Notes under the pieces: model-generated
Seen by the model: the letters and a program-made list of their open reading frames with translations, nothing else
Databases searched by the model: none
Told to the model about the DNA's origin: nothing
Made by a program: the position numbers and the translations under genes
NCBI RefSeq assembly: GCF_020283565.1
Contig: NC_060059.1
Coordinates: 13,399,501-13,463,500 of the forward strand
DNA: 64,000 nucleotides
Direction of reading: 5' to 3'
DNA from: Trifolium pratense
Taxonomy: Eukaryota; Streptophyta; Magnoliopsida; Fabales; Fabaceae
Shown: positions 1 through 11,405 of the stretch, in pieces
How positions within the stretch are numbered: position 1 is the first letter of the stretch
Layout: the number at the start of each line of letters is the position of its first letter

Positions 1-203
1 TATCGAAGTACTTGTTCCATCCTTGAGCAGAGAAGTACGGCTTCACATCAAACCCATTTTCTTTCAAACTGTCAAAGTCGACCATCTTCTCAGGTAGTAA
101 CGATAGTTGCGATTCTGGGAATTCCATTTCATTCCCAACAATCTGAAGATGTCTAAACATAAACGGAGGAATCTTTGATGAAGAAGACGAAGCACCAGCC
201 ATT
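1..203 (-). CDS. Sirevirus envelope-like ORF, N-terminal part (cut by window edge)
   Basis: The minus strand from 203 down to the window edge is an open frame that begins with an ATG and the peptide MAGASSSSSKIPPFMF. It continues without a stop for 67 codons. It lies 3' of pol in a Sirevirus, exactly where SIRE1-type elements carry an extra envelope-like reading frame, and the sequence style (Ser-rich start, then a charged soluble segment) fits the plant entries labelled envelope-like. That name rests on family memory, not on a search. No signal peptide or membrane segment is visible in the part present. The real role of such ORFs is unproven. Alternative: a generic retrotransposon accessory ORF. 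Confidence 0.5.
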
Positions 204-656
204 GTTGGAGATTAGGGTAAGGTTTGAAAAAACTAACGAGAGAGAAAGAAAGTTTGTTGGAGGTTTAGAGAGAATATGAAAGTGTAGGTTGTGAAAGTGA
301 ATAGTGTGCAAGTGTATTGTGTAAGTTTTATTTAAATGCACACAGTTAACACGAAAATAGCAAATTTGGGAAGTTACGCTAATTGACAGAAAGTTGAATA
401 CCAAAAATCATCATTAACCACCCACTACCTGACACACGTAGACCACGTGCAGAAATTTACTCGGTAACTGCTATTTTAATGGACAACTGTTCAGCAGTGA
501 ATACTAAACGTTTCCCACTTAAATAGTTCAGAGCCTCTGAGTTATTTAAAATTCTCTATCAGAGTTAAGTACTTCAGAGCTTGTGTTTCAGATGATCTGA
601 ATCATAAGTTCTGATATACATAACCTCTTACACTTTAATTGCCAAAGACAATTTTT
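204..656 (-). other. Spacer between Sirevirus pol and envelope-like ORF
   Basis: This is AT-rich internal sequence of the Sirevirus on the minus strand. No conserved open frame is visible. It separates the pol stop codon at 657 from the envelope-like start codon at 203. Confidence 0.5.
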
Positions 657-2573
657 TCATTCAGAGATTGAAAACATGTTCAGATGTTTCTTTATAAAAT
701 CAAATCTTTCAACAGATAAAGCTTTAGTAAATATATCAGCCCATTGATTTTCAGTATCAACAAACTTAATATCTATAATGCCTCTCTGAACATAATCTCT
801 GATAAAATGGTGTTTAATTTCAATATGTTTGGCTCTAGAGTGTAGAATAGGATTTTTAGATAAATGAATGGCTGCAGTATTATCACAATATAAAGGAATA
901 TTGTTACTGCTTACCTGATAATCTTCTAACTGATATTTTAGCCAGAGTAGTTGTGTGCAACACTTAGCTGCTGAAATGTATTCTGCTTCTGCTGTAGACA
1001 AAGCTATAGTAGTTTGTCTTTTACTAGCCCAGGAGATAAGGTTTTCACCAACAAATTGACAATTGCCACTTGTGGATTTTCTTTCAATTTTATCTCCAGC
1101 ATAGTCAGCATCACAGAATCCATTTAGCACATAATCATTGGATTTCTTATAGAGAAGTCCAAGATTAGTTGTTCCTTTCAGATACCTGAAGATTCTCTTT
1201 ACAGCTGTAAGATGAGATTCTCTAGGATCTGACTGGAATCTTGCACATAAGCATACACTGAATAAAATATCTGGTCTAGAGGCTGTCAGATAGAGTAAGG
1301 AACCAATCATACCTCTGTAGACCTTTTGATCTACCTTTCCTTCATCATCTGACTTGCCCATGTTGGTAGTTGGATGCATAGGAGTATTCATTATCTTGCA
1401 GTCATCTAGATTGAATTTCTTCAGAAGTTCTTTAGTGTATTTTGATTGATGAACATAAGTTCCTTCCTTCTTCTGATTGATTTGAATTCCAAGAAAGAAC
1501 TTCAACTCTCCCATCATGCTCATTTCAAATTCATCCTGCATTATCTTAGAAAAATTCTTGCACAAGGAAGCATTAGTTGAACCAAAAATAATATCATCAA
1601 CATAAATTTGAATAATTAAAATGTCTTCTTTGGTTGTTTTTCTAAAGAGTGTGCAATCAACCTTTCCTTTTTCAAAACCTTTTTCAAGAAGGAAATTACT
1701 GAGTCTATCATACCAAGCTCTTGGAGCTTGTTTCAGACCATACAGTGATTTCTTCAGTTTAAAAACATGTTCTGGGTTTGAGACGTCTTCAAAACCAGGA
1801 GGTTGCTTAACATACACTTCTTCAGAAATGAAACCATTTAAGAAGGCACTTTTAACATCCATCTGATACAAGGTTATTCCATGATTAACAGCATAAGATA
1901 GAAGTAACCTGATTGCTTCAAGTCTAGCAACTGGTGCAAAGGTTTCAGTATAGTCAATCCCCTCTTGTTGACTATAACCTTGTGCAACCAATCTAGCCTT
2001 GTTCCTTACCACTTCACCTTGTTCATTCAACTTGTTTCTGAATACCCATTTTGTTCCAATAATGTTCTTGTGTGAAGGTTTAGGCACTAGAGTCCATACA
2101 TCATTCCTTTGGAATTGATTCAGCTCTTCTTGCATTGCTACAATCCAAGCATCATCCTTCAGAGCTTCATCAATCTTTGAAGGTTCCATCATTGAGATAA
2201 GACCAACTAATGATTCCTCATTTCTCAGTTGAGATCTTGTCTTCCTTGGACTATCCTTGTTGCCTAGTATCAGTTCCTCTGGATGTGATGATTTGTATTT
2301 GAAAGTATTTCTTGGGGGCTCATCATCTTCAGACTCATCAACATCAGGTTCAGCAGTTGCTTCAGTTCTTTGTTGTTCAGAGTCTGTAGGAACTGTACCT
2401 ATTATCTTTCCTTTCTGATTTCCTCCAAAGCCAACAGAACCTCCTTCTTTCATGGTTAGCTTGGAAAACAGTTGTTTGTCACCAGTCATGTGCCTTGAAC
2501 ACCCACTATCCAGATACCATGAGTGTTTCATGATATTTCTTTGAGTGGCAGGCTGTATGAGAAACAACTTCAA
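657..2573 (-). pseudogene. Sirevirus (Ty1/copia) pol, integrase deleted
   Basis: The open frame has 638 codons. Near residues 18-31 it has the aspartic protease motif [14 protein letters not shown]. Around residue 58 it jumps directly into the acidic linker that normally follows integrase, so the zinc-binding and DDE integrase core is missing. Reverse transcriptase follows ([29 protein letters not shown], and the catalytic YVDDI), then a full RNase H (DADYAGD, STAEAEY, YCDNTAA). The frame begins at TTG directly after a TGA and lies in the -1 frame relative to gag, with which it overlaps by 4 bases, so expression would need frameshifting or readthrough. RT and RNase H look intact. Without integrase the copy cannot insert by itself. 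Confidence 0.88.
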
Positions 2574-4975
2574 TCACTAAGATGGAACTCTTTATCACAA
2601 TTAATGATAAAGTCATCCCAATATTCTTCCTCTTCATTTATCAAGTTCTGATTGTTAACTTGAGAACTTGTCAGCCATTGGTCTAGGACATAAGCCCTTC
2701 TTCCTTTGCATAGGACTTGTTTCCATACTCTAGGTAGGACATATCCTTTCCTAGTTGGTAAATCTGAATGATACATAATTTCAGCTTTTGGTACCCATCT
2801 TCTGGGTCCACGCTTGTTAGTCCACAAATGTTTACTGTGTTGTTGAGTGTGAGAGAAAGTTTTTGGTTTGGAATAATAACTCTTTTGAAAATATTTCTTA
2901 GTATGAGTTTTGTTATTATTCCAGGACTTGGATTGTTTATGATTCCAGAATTTGTATTTATCACCAGTCCATTGATTTGACTGGTTATATTTACTGACTC
3001 TAGAATCATAAATAACCTTAGTCCTATGTTGCCTCTGAGGTTTGAGGTTTGACTTTCTTTTAAAAACTTCTGAGCCTTTAGGTTGACTTTTCTCATGAAC
3101 TAGAATTCCTCTGGTTCCAGAAGTTGAAGCCTCAGATTTTGAAACCTTCAGAACATCTGAACTAATGCTGTCAAGTTCTGAATAGCTTTTATCTTCTGAG
3201 CTTTTCTTCCCAGATCCTGAGGAACTTGGTTCCTCTGAGTTGTCATTTCCTAAATCTCTCAGATTATTATCCTCATCTTCCAGAGTACCAAATTTCTTTC
3301 CTTCTTCACTCTGAGGTACAACATAGTAAACCCAAGATTTTCCAACCTTTTTGGCAGAGGTTTTCAGCTTTGAATATGTTCTACCATATTCATAGCCAAG
3401 TCCCTCTCCTCTATGTCTCATGACATTATAAACAAGATTAGCAGCTTTGCTCTTACCAAGGTTGAGATGCACAAACTGTTGAAGAGCTATTTCCTGCTCA
3501 TCAATAGGTTTGTGACAAACAGCACAACCCTTTTCAAAGTCATTTACTCTATTCAGAGTTTCTTGATATAGACCTTGAAAATGTTCTGCTTGTTCAGTCA
3601 GAGTGTTAAGCTTTTCTTGTAAAACTTTTTGTTTACTTAGCACTCTGAGATGTTTCTCAATGACCTTGTTAAGTGCAGTTATAAGTTGAGATTTAGAGCA
3701 GTCAGAAAATACCTCATCAGTTACTTCAGAATCTGATTCTGATTCTGATTCATCGTCTGAGTCTGCATCTGAGTCAGCTGAAGCCATCAGGGCTAGATTT
3801 GCCTCTTCTTCTTCCTCAACTTCTTCCTCAGATGATAGCTCTTCAAAAGTAGCCATCAGACTCTTTTTCAATTTGCTCTTGAATTGTTGCTTCTTTGAGC
3901 TGTATCTTTTGCTTTTGTCTTTAGCAGACATTTCTGGACAATCAGCAATAAAGTGTCCTGGCTTCTTACAGTTGAAGCAGTTCTTCTGATCATCCTTTTT
4001 GCTGACAAAATTTCTGGAGCTGTTACCTCTGAAGTTTCTTTTGTTAAATCTGTTCCATTGCTGAAACTTGGTAAATAAAGCAAACTCATCCTCATTCATC
4101 TCATCCTCTTGACCATCAGCAGAAGATTCTTCTTCAATATCAAGAAGCTGAGTCTTAAGAGCCTTAGAAGTAGTCTTAGTTGACTGTAAAGCCACTGACT
4201 TAGACTTCTTCTTAGTTTCTGAGTCAGCATCCAGAACCATCTCATGGCTTCTGAGATTGCTTATCAGAGCTTCAAGACTCAGAGTCTTGAGATTTTGAGC
4301 TTCCTCTATTGCAGTGACCTTAGGTCTCCAAGCAATAGGAAGACTTCTCAGAATCTTCTGAACATGGTCATAGGTTGAATAACTTCTCTTAAGAGCTTTA
4401 AGCCCAGATACAAGGATTTGAAACCTTGTAAACATAGTCTCAATGTTTTCATCTTGTTGCATAGTGAAAAGTTCATATTGCCTTATCAAAAGACTAGCTT
4501 TAGCTTCTTGAACCTTTTCATTACCATCATAGGTAGCACACATAGAATCAAATATAGATTTAGCAGTAGACTTGTTCTCTATTCTGACATAATCCTCATG
4601 TCTAATAGCACCAACAACAATGTCCTTTACTCTATGATGCTTAGTGTAGATTTTTAAGTTAGCTGGTGTGAGTAACTTTCTATGCTCAATGGACAACCTT
4701 CCATGTTCATTTAAGTTTTCAAAAGTTACTCCCAACTCAACCAAATCCCACAACTCATGATCAATAGCAGTAATATTGCTATACAATCTCTCTTTCCACC
4801 ACTCAAATAATGATGCATCACCATTGAATATAGGGGCTTTTCTGTTGCCACTATGTTCATGTGATTCATTACTCAAGTAGTCAAAACCAAAAGCATTTCT
4901 AGGACCACCACCAGCTCCACTGGCCTCACCGGCTTCACCGGTTGTTCTAGTACTACTATCATCTCCTCCAGACAT
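2570..4975 (-). CDS. Sirevirus gag polyprotein with zinc knuckle
   Basis: This is an 801-residue open frame with a Gly/Ser-rich start. A Ty1/copia capsid (UBN2-like) region follows at about residues 45-250, including the FEWWKERL motif. A CCHC zinc knuckle ([14 protein letters not shown]) lies near residues 333-347. A very acidic Glu/Asp/Ser tract follows at about 375-425, then a predicted coiled coil near 440-500 and a basic Trp/Tyr/Lys-rich C-terminal region. The long gag with coiled coil and C-terminal extension is typical of Sireviruses. It would form the particle and bind the RNA. It reads in the same direction as pol and ends in a TGA that overlaps the pol frame. No internal stop interrupts it. 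Confidence 0.88.
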   Translation of the reverse strand: MSGGDDSSTRTTGEAGEASGAGGGPRNAFGFDYLSNESHEHSGNRKAPIFNGDASLFEWWKERLYSNITAIDHELWDLVELGVTFENLNEHGRLSIEHRKLLTPANLKIYTKHHRVKDIVVGAIRHEDYVRIENKSTAKSIFDSMCATYDGNEKVQEAKASLLIRQYELFTMQQDENIETMFTRFQILVSGLKALKRSYSTYDHVQKILRSLPIAWRPKVTAIEEAQNLKTLSLEALISNLRSHEMVLDADSETKKKSKSVALQSTKTTSKALKTQLLDIEEESSADGQEDEMNEDEFALFTKFQQWNRFNKRNFRGNSSRNFVSKKDDQKNCFNCKKPGHFIADCPEMSAKDKSKRYSSKKQQFKSKLKKSLMATFEELSSEEEVEEEEEANLALMASADSDADSDDESESESDSEVTDEVFSDCSKSQLITALNKVIEKHLRVLSKQKVLQEKLNTLTEQAEHFQGLYQETLNRVNDFEKGCAVCHKPIDEQEIALQQFVHLNLGKSKAANLVYNVMRHRGEGLGYEYGRTYSKLKTSAKKVGKSWVYYVVPQSEEGKKFGTLEDEDNNLRDLGNDNSEEPSSSGSGKKSSEDKSYSELDSISSDVLKVSKSEASTSGTRGILVHEKSQPKGSEVFKRKSNLKPQRQHRTKVIYDSRVSKYNQSNQWTGDKYKFWNHKQSKSWNNNKTHTKKYFQKSYYSKPKTFSHTQQHSKHLWTNKRGPRRWVPKAEIMYHSDLPTRKGYVLPRVWKQVLCKGRRAYVLDQWLTSSQVNNQNLINEEEEYWDDFIINCDKEFHLSD

Positions 4976-5029
4976 AGTGTTCTCACAAGATCTTTACTGT
5001 CTCACTGTTAAGTGAAAGTAACAGACCAG

Positions 5030-5042
5030 GAGCTCTGATGCC
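5030..5042 (-). other. Primer binding site of the Sirevirus (initiator tRNA-Met type)
   Basis: Directly inside the LTR the minus strand reads TGGCATCAGAGCT. This is one base different from the canonical TGGTATCAGAGC, which pairs with the 3' end of initiator tRNA-Met. It confirms the orientation and the LTR boundary. Confidence 0.8.
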
Positions 5043-5045
5043 AAT

Positions 5046-6171
5046 TGAAGGTGTGAAAACACAAGAAGGGGGGGGGTTGAATTGTGTTTTAGCTAAGTTA
5101 AAACTTTTTCAAGTTCTTAACTCAAATACGTTCGCAGCGGATAAATAACACAAATAATAACAAGAGAGAGAGAGAGAGAAATCACACAAGCACTTTATAC
5201 TGGTTCCTCTCACAAAACGAGAGTAGTCCAGTCCCCTTGCACTTCCAAGGGAGTTCACTATAATCACACAAGATTACACCTGCTCAAGCACACAAGCAAG
5301 AGACTTCTCAACAATGCTCAAGCACACAAGCAAGAGACTTCTCAACAATGCTCAAGCACACAAGCAAGAGACTTCACACTTAAGCACACGAGCTTAAGTT
5401 TCTCAAGAATAATAAAGTATATGAAAATATACAAATGCTCTTAGATGAACCTAAAGAGAACAAATACAAATAGTGCAAAGTATTTGACTAAAGTGCAAAA
5501 ACACTTAACAGAGGTTCAGAGCTTGTATATCACAGAGTTCAGAGTTTGTTCAGCGCACGTTCAAATCTTGATAGTTGTATATATATGTTGTAGCTGAAGC
5601 TTCTAGTATATATACCACTAGAAAAGAGTCGTTGCAAAAGAACCGTTGGAGTTGATAATCTTTTGTCTTCAAGCAGTCTGTCTTGATGCAGTTTGGTTGT
5701 ATCCAAAACTAAGAAAGAGTTTCAGGTACTTTGACTACTGCAGAGTAGACTTTCCTTATTCAGCTAACAAAACTGAAGACCCACGTTCTCAAGTTAGGAC
5801 AGACAGAACAGAGGTAGCTGAACTGATCAGACTTGAAAGGTCCTTTTCTTCATTGGTAGAAGAGTTGACTAGCAAAGGGAATCTTCACAGCTTTCAAAGA
5901 GATCTTCAGAGGTTGATGAAGCTTGTAGACAGACAAGAAGTTCTGAAGTCTTCATCCTCTGAATGTTGTATCTTCTGAAGTCCAACATCTTCTGAGCGCT
6001 TGTGAACTTCTGAATTCACATTCTCTGAACTTCACTCAGAGCTTATATGATGCTTATATCTGCGCACTTAAAATAAATTTTTAGTCCATTCAATTGTTAA
6101 TTAATATTTTGTTATCATCAAAACCTTTATAGATTAGGGGCAAACATTTTTAAATCAATTTTGTTCCAACA
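5046..6171 (-). repeat. 5' LTR of the Sirevirus (1126 bp)
   Basis: The LTR is bounded by TG...CA. On the minus strand it starts TGTTGGAACAAAATTGATTT and ends CACACCTTCA next to the primer binding site. It holds a poly-C/poly-G run, a (GA)n microsatellite near 5164-5180 and three copies of a 34-bp repeat from 5281. The matching 3' LTR must lie beyond the left window edge. A target duplication therefore cannot be checked. Confidence 0.8.
5281..5382. repeat. 34-bp tandem repeat, three copies, inside the LTR
   Basis: The unit begins TGCTCAAGCACACAAGCAAG and occurs at 5281, 5315 and 5349. The last copy diverges at its end. This is probably slippage within the LTR leader. Confidence 0.8.
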
Positions 6172-7008
6172 TCAATTCCAAGCAGTAGCTCTAAGTGGCA
6201 GAGGTAATTTCTGATCACAGTTCTGTGGGAAGGGAAATACGATGAAGGTCATTGGGTGGCCACAGTCGTTGCTCTTTTAATCTTTTGTTATTTCCTATCC
6301 TGTTTGTTTTATAGTAGAGGGACTAGGGAATATCTGAAATTACCTCACTATTGCACCACTAAAAATTGGTGCATGTTATTCACTTCCTTAAACTAATGCA
6401 AGCCTCAAAGTACTAACCAAATAGGGATACAAATCATAATAAAAGCTAAGAAATGTGGGAACTAATTTTAAGGAGTCATCTGAGATACTATAGTCTATAA
6501 GACTGTATCAGACAATATAAGATAATTATATATCATCCAACAAGAAGTATGCTTAAATATCTACTAAAAGAAACAGCATGCAGATTGGCAAATATAATAG
6601 ATTTTTAATGAGACTTAAACAATCAGATGGTGTTGCAATAGCAGACACGTATAATGGTGGGAAGACATATCTATGTCACACACAAAAAAACATAGCATAA
6701 GAAGGCACATCGAGGTTGAAAAACACTTTAAGAAAGGGAAACTTGAGTAACTTACTTTGCAAATCCTATGTGTCCACACAAGGTCAGCTTGCCAATGAGC
6801 TTAAGGAGTCTGGAATTTTAATTATAAATTATATTACATAAGCTTGAGGTGCAGATGGAAAGCTTTGTAAATTATATTCCTAAAATAAGGCTAATTTAAT
6901 TATATTTTTTATTGTGATAGGAATCCTATAAATCTTGGGATCTGACTATTCTTCCTTCCCTTTTTGTTAAGGTTGAAGGTTTATACATCTAACCCATGTG
7001 TGCTTCAT
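6172..7008. other. Intergenic stretch without recognised features
   Basis: AT-rich DNA with no long open frame, RNA gene or repeat structure that I could identify. Confidence 0.4.
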
Positions 7009-7014
7009 CTGTAT

Positions 7015-7165
7015 TTTTTTTTTTTTTTTGGTTAAGTAGCCTAGTGGCTAGACTCTCACATTTAAATGTGGAGAAATGTGGAATCCGGGGTTCGAACCCC
7101 GACCACTCCAATAACGTCCCTGGTAGCTACCATTTGAGCTACACTTATGGGACGTATTATAAATG
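7015..7165 (-). repeat. tRNA-derived SINE
   Basis: On the minus strand the element starts near GTCCCATAAGTGTAGCTCAA. It has an A-box-like TAGCTCAAATGG and a perfect B box GGTTCGAACCC about 50 bases downstream, and ends in a run of about 17 A residues (poly-T on the plus strand at 7015-7030). These are the RNA polymerase III promoter and tail of a tRNA-derived SINE. A clear target duplication was not found. Confidence 0.65.
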
Positions 7166-8813
7166 AGATATTCCATATTCTTCTATCACTGCAACGGCCA
7201 ATTAGAATATCTAAGAACAACCTTAATTAACTCTTCTTATATAATACAAAGTAAAAAAATTAGAGGCCGTCTAAAAATGTTCTTATTTGCAATAGTTCAG
7301 TAGAAAATACAACAGACAGACAGTGTTTTGTAGAACTAATGACGAAAAGAAAGTCATACAACAAGGCAACAAAAATACAACAGAAGAAGAAATTATAAGT
7401 TTTTAAACCCTGAAAGCCATTAGAGTGACACAAATATGGCATGTTGATTCCCATTGCAATTCCAATTCACTCTCCTGACTATAGAATTTACAAAATAACA
7501 AAAAATTTATATGATTCCGCTTAATATCAACAGACCTAACACAAAGGAAATACAGAAGATTAAGAGATGGGAAATAAAGCAAAAGTTAGAAAGCATTTCA
7601 TAAAACAGATTCAAATGCAACACAGCTGCACGCCTCTACCTTTGGAGGTCAATAATAAATAAAATACAAATTAGAGACCGCGCGTCCTCTGAATTGAACA
7701 GTTGGGCAGTCAAAAATCAAAAATCAAAACTCAGTTCACGAAGAAGGTTTTCTAACCGTTTTATCAAGAGTAAAGAAGGGTTGGGCCCAGTTTGAATTTG
7801 CTTTTAACTTATGGGAGTTTTTCAAGGAAAACAAGTTTATGATTCTTCCCTTATGAAAAAGTTCTTGTATTTTGTCACAAAAAAAAAAGTTATTGTATGT
7901 TTTATAGATGTTAATGAAGAAGTTAAATGAGAGCTTTTGAAACAAATTGAGATGCAAAACTAATTTCAACATACAAGAAGCTATTGTTTAACATACTCAT
8001 AGCTATTTTAAGGTTCTTTTATATAATGTTCGAAATCACAGTAGATTCCTGTCAACCGTGCATTAGCCCAACTCTGGTGAGTGTAGCTTCGAATTCAACG
8101 TGAATTTCCATAGCTGAAACTATAAGTTCTGATCAGTGTTGCCGATGGCGGAGAACCAAAATCCCGCAATAACATCCATTTTGTGGCGCCGCAAAAGCAG
8201 ATTATGGCGGAAAAACCAGCCATATCAGCTGATATTAACCATATCAGAGAGGCCGACCACCGACATCCACCATGGCCGATATTCGATAACACTTGTTCCA
8301 AACACTCTAATATTCAAATTTTATCAACAATTTTGTCTAAACTACATCTCATCCAACTCTCCCATTTCCTACAGTAACTAGCATTCTGATTTCTGGATAA
8401 TCCTTTATCAATTCTTGACAGAACTATATCGATTTAATTGTTAAACAAAAGTAGCATTTCAGATTGGGCAGACACAATCTACAAAACAAGTGTGAAGATA
8501 TAGTACCTACCTATGTTATCAATCGAGAGGCACTTGCTATGGCGCAGTCTTCTCTTCTGAGTCTGGCGGCCGACGATGAACCCGGCTGCGTTTTCCGGCG
8601 AATTGAGATAACTGCTCCTCCAGTGTTTAGAAAAGATACAGAGAAAATTTGCAAAACTCATAAATAAAAAGTAGGGATTAATATGTAAATTTTGAAACAT
8701 ATTAGAGGCAAATTCCATAATTTAAAAAATTATAATGACCAATTTGATATACACATTTCCAATAATAATAAAGAAATTTTAAATTGTTAGTTTATAGATG
8801 CTATTTGTATTTC
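7166..8813. other. Intergenic stretch, no supported gene
   Basis: Short open frames exist on both strands near 8095-8720, but none shows a domain, splice structure or convincing start. The region is AT-rich with scattered homopolymers. Confidence 0.4.
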
Positions 8814-10018
8814 GGCTTAATTACTAAATTGATCCCTTAAAGACATTTTTTGTTTTAAATTGGTCCCTTAAAGAAAAAAAAAGCTTAAACTGGTCCCTTA
8901 AAGACTTTGCCATTAGTCATAATAGTCATTTCCGTTAATTTTTAACGGTAAATGTCTAAGGTGGACCAATATTACTGATGATCCATCATAGACCTTATTA
9001 ATTGTTTTAATTTTAACCATTTGATTTTTTCAATAAAAAAAACACCATTGAATCTTTCATGTGCATTGTATCTATTGTGAACTACCAACACTTGATACTA
9101 TTTACTTTTTCTTCATCTTTTTTTACTCTTCTTCATGATCTTCATCGATCAGCAAACCCAGGAAAAAAAAAAAGGTAAAACAATCCCAAATCTTTGCACT
9201 GTATATTGGTGTTATTATATCTCTTTTCCATTGAACAAAACAACAATAAAGATTAGAACACAGTATAAACAATAACAAAACATTGTAGAAGCGACGGAAA
9301 CATTGTGGATTGAAGCACAATCGGAGATTGATCGGAAAAATGCGAACAAACAACAATCAAGATGTCAAAGATGTTGTAGATCGGAGCACGATCGGAAAAA
9401 ATGCCCGTGAATAGAGAAACACGAACAGAGAAACCCGTTGGTGTGATGTTCGTCGGCGGCGGCGCAAACAGAAGACAAAGGCGGTGTGAATAAGAAGGAT
9501 GAAGAAGATCTGTAGTTGTTTCTGTTTCTGTTCTCCCTTCAGTTTCATTTTTTTTTGTTTGGATTTGTTGTTTGTAGTTTTTTGGTGAAGAAGATGAAGA
9601 TCTGGAATTAGAAGATGAAGATCTGAAATTTTTTTCACAGTTTCTGGAATTTCTGTTCTCCCTTTATGCATTCACACAATTTTATGGATTTTGTTGTTTC
9701 TATTCTCCCTTTAATTTAGCATAATTTTTTTTATTTGTAAATCTGGAATTTTGTTGTTGAAGTTCATGAAAATATTGTTAAAGACGAAGAACAAGTGAAG
9801 GTAGAAGATGAAGGAAGGAAAACAAAATTGGGTGTTTGTGTTGCACTATTAGTAATAGTGGACTTGCACAAAACTAACAGTTTTTTGAAAAAATGGACGG
9901 AAAGGACTATTATGACTAACGACAAAGTCTTTAAGGGACCAGTTTGGGCTTTTTTTTTCTTTAAAGGACTAATTTGAAACCAAAAATATCTTTAAGGGAC
10001 CAATTTAGTAATTAAGCC
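8814..10018. mobile_element. MULE-type non-autonomous DNA transposon, 1205 bp
   Basis: The ends are long imperfect inverted repeats of about 125 bp. Both begin GGCTTAATTACTAAATTG and contain repeated 'ggtcccttaaaga' blocks. The element is flanked by a perfect 9-bp duplication, TTGTATTTC, at 8805-8813 and 10019-10027. A 9-bp duplication with long TIRs is characteristic of Mutator-like elements. The interior has no transposase. An unrecognised 104-codon minus frame (9357-9671) is probably not coding. The tip GGCTTAATT is shared with the smaller element at 43903-44220. Confidence 0.85.
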
Positions 10019-11270
10019 TTGTATTTCCCTTTCTTTATTTCTCTTAAAAAAAATCTTCAAATATATCATCCAAACAATTTAAATTGAAGAATTTGAGTTA
10101 CCCTCTAATTGCTTAATTGTGGAGCTTAGTATGGAATTTCAAATGATGGTTGAGTGTTTGCAGGGTGATATTGTTGTGTTGTTGTGGGTTACAGAATGTA
10201 TTTTTATTTTCAAGATTTTTATTTTTTAAATTGTAAAAGAGGTTGTGATTATTGATATTATACAAGTAGAACTGAGGTTACAAAAATTTAAAAGTTGTAG
10301 CCACAATCCAATACAAATTTTTTTTTTAATACAATCCGATATCAATATATTCATTTAAATAGTTGACACCTTCCAAAATTTCAATGGATATATTTTTTTT
10401 AGGCAAGTAGTTTAATGGCTAAAATTTCAACCTTTTTAAGTGAATAAATAAGAGTATCAGGATTCGAATCTCAATCTGTTACACACGCATGTTGTAGATA
10501 TTGACCCCGTGATCATCTAACTCTAATTTGAACCCATGCCAACTTCAACTTTCATTGCAAGTAATGTTCAATCTATGGTGGACCAATTAATCACTCTAAT
10601 GTACCATAACTCTAATACTACTAAACCTCTTATTATGATTTAGCGTAAATTATGAACAATTATTCACGTCACACAGTATCTGTCATAACTAGAGATTTCA
10701 GTATTTTCTTCAAGTTGCTACATAATGGATAGTTATCAATTATCATTAGTCAACAGTCTGAGCATCTAATAGGTTGGTGTCTGCACTTATTTTCTCAAAT
10801 TATTATCAGTGTCGGTGTCAATTTATTATGAGCTGAATCTCTTATCCAAGAATTCGATATCACTTTGATTGATCTACCATCATCAACAGTCCACCTACAA
10901 CCCAATTTTAACAGGTTTGGGGATATGAGTTTGAGGTTTTACTTTTCATACCCGTTGAGAATTGAGACAGGTTTGAGAAAATCCGAACTTTATGGATTTG
11001 GGAAAGACAAAATCCATTCCTGACCCGCCCCATTGTCATGCCTAGTTAGACTAGTTAGACCTATTCATTGAAAATTTTATTGCCGAAAAAATATCCTCGA
11101 AAAATGTTAAATTAAATCTAGAAACTTTTAAACAAAAATTAAATTAACTTTTCGTCTATAAAAATATAGCGAATTTTAATTTTAGTCGTTAAAATTAAAT
11201 CGAAATATTTTTGTTGTCTATTTTTTTTATCGCTATAATTGACATTATTTATTAATGACTAACTAAGAAG
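10019..11270. other. Intergenic stretch with a degenerate SINE
   Basis: Around 10396-10530 the minus strand has a B-box-like GATTCGAATCC and an A-rich end, resembling a decayed SINE. The remainder is AT-rich. Short pieces near 10780-10900 resemble other dispersed repeats of this window (the GTGTCGGTGTC family and a fragment also seen in the LINE near 23530-23600). Confidence 0.4.
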
Positions 11271-11273
11271 TAA

Positions 11274-11405
11274 TGGGCCGATGCCATTGGCCCAAAAAAA
11301 CAGAAAAGCCCATAAGATAGCTGCCTTTATAAGCACCGTCTTTCAGTTTCCACGCTATCTGTTTGCTTGAATTTGTGTTTCATTCTTCTTTCTATTCTAG
11401 GGTTT
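11274..11405 (+). promoter_or_regulatory. Promoter-like segment with site II elements and telo box
   Basis: TGGGCC at 11274 and TTGGCCCA near 11288 are site II-type elements. A TATA-like TTTATAAG lies at 11326-11333. A telo box TAGGGTTT lies at 11398-11405 after a pyrimidine-rich leader. This combination is known from plant genes for ribosomal proteins and other translation-related products. It stands in front of the first copy of the duplicated locus, and the second copy lacks it. Confidence 0.5.

Noticed and set aside
1621..1866. Plus-strand frame of 81 codons
   Set aside because: It is the antisense shadow of the Sirevirus reverse transcriptase.
5646..5978. Plus-strand frame of 110 codons
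   Set aside because: It lies in the Sirevirus LTR and has no domain or codon pattern of a gene.
8136..8381. Overlapping frames with ATGGCGGAGAACC-like start
   Set aside because: Several frames are open at once and none has splice sites, domains or a supporting promoter.
9357..9671. 104-codon minus frame inside the MULE-type element
   Set aside because: Low-complexity Lys/Leu-rich product without similarity to transposase or a captured gene that I can recognise.
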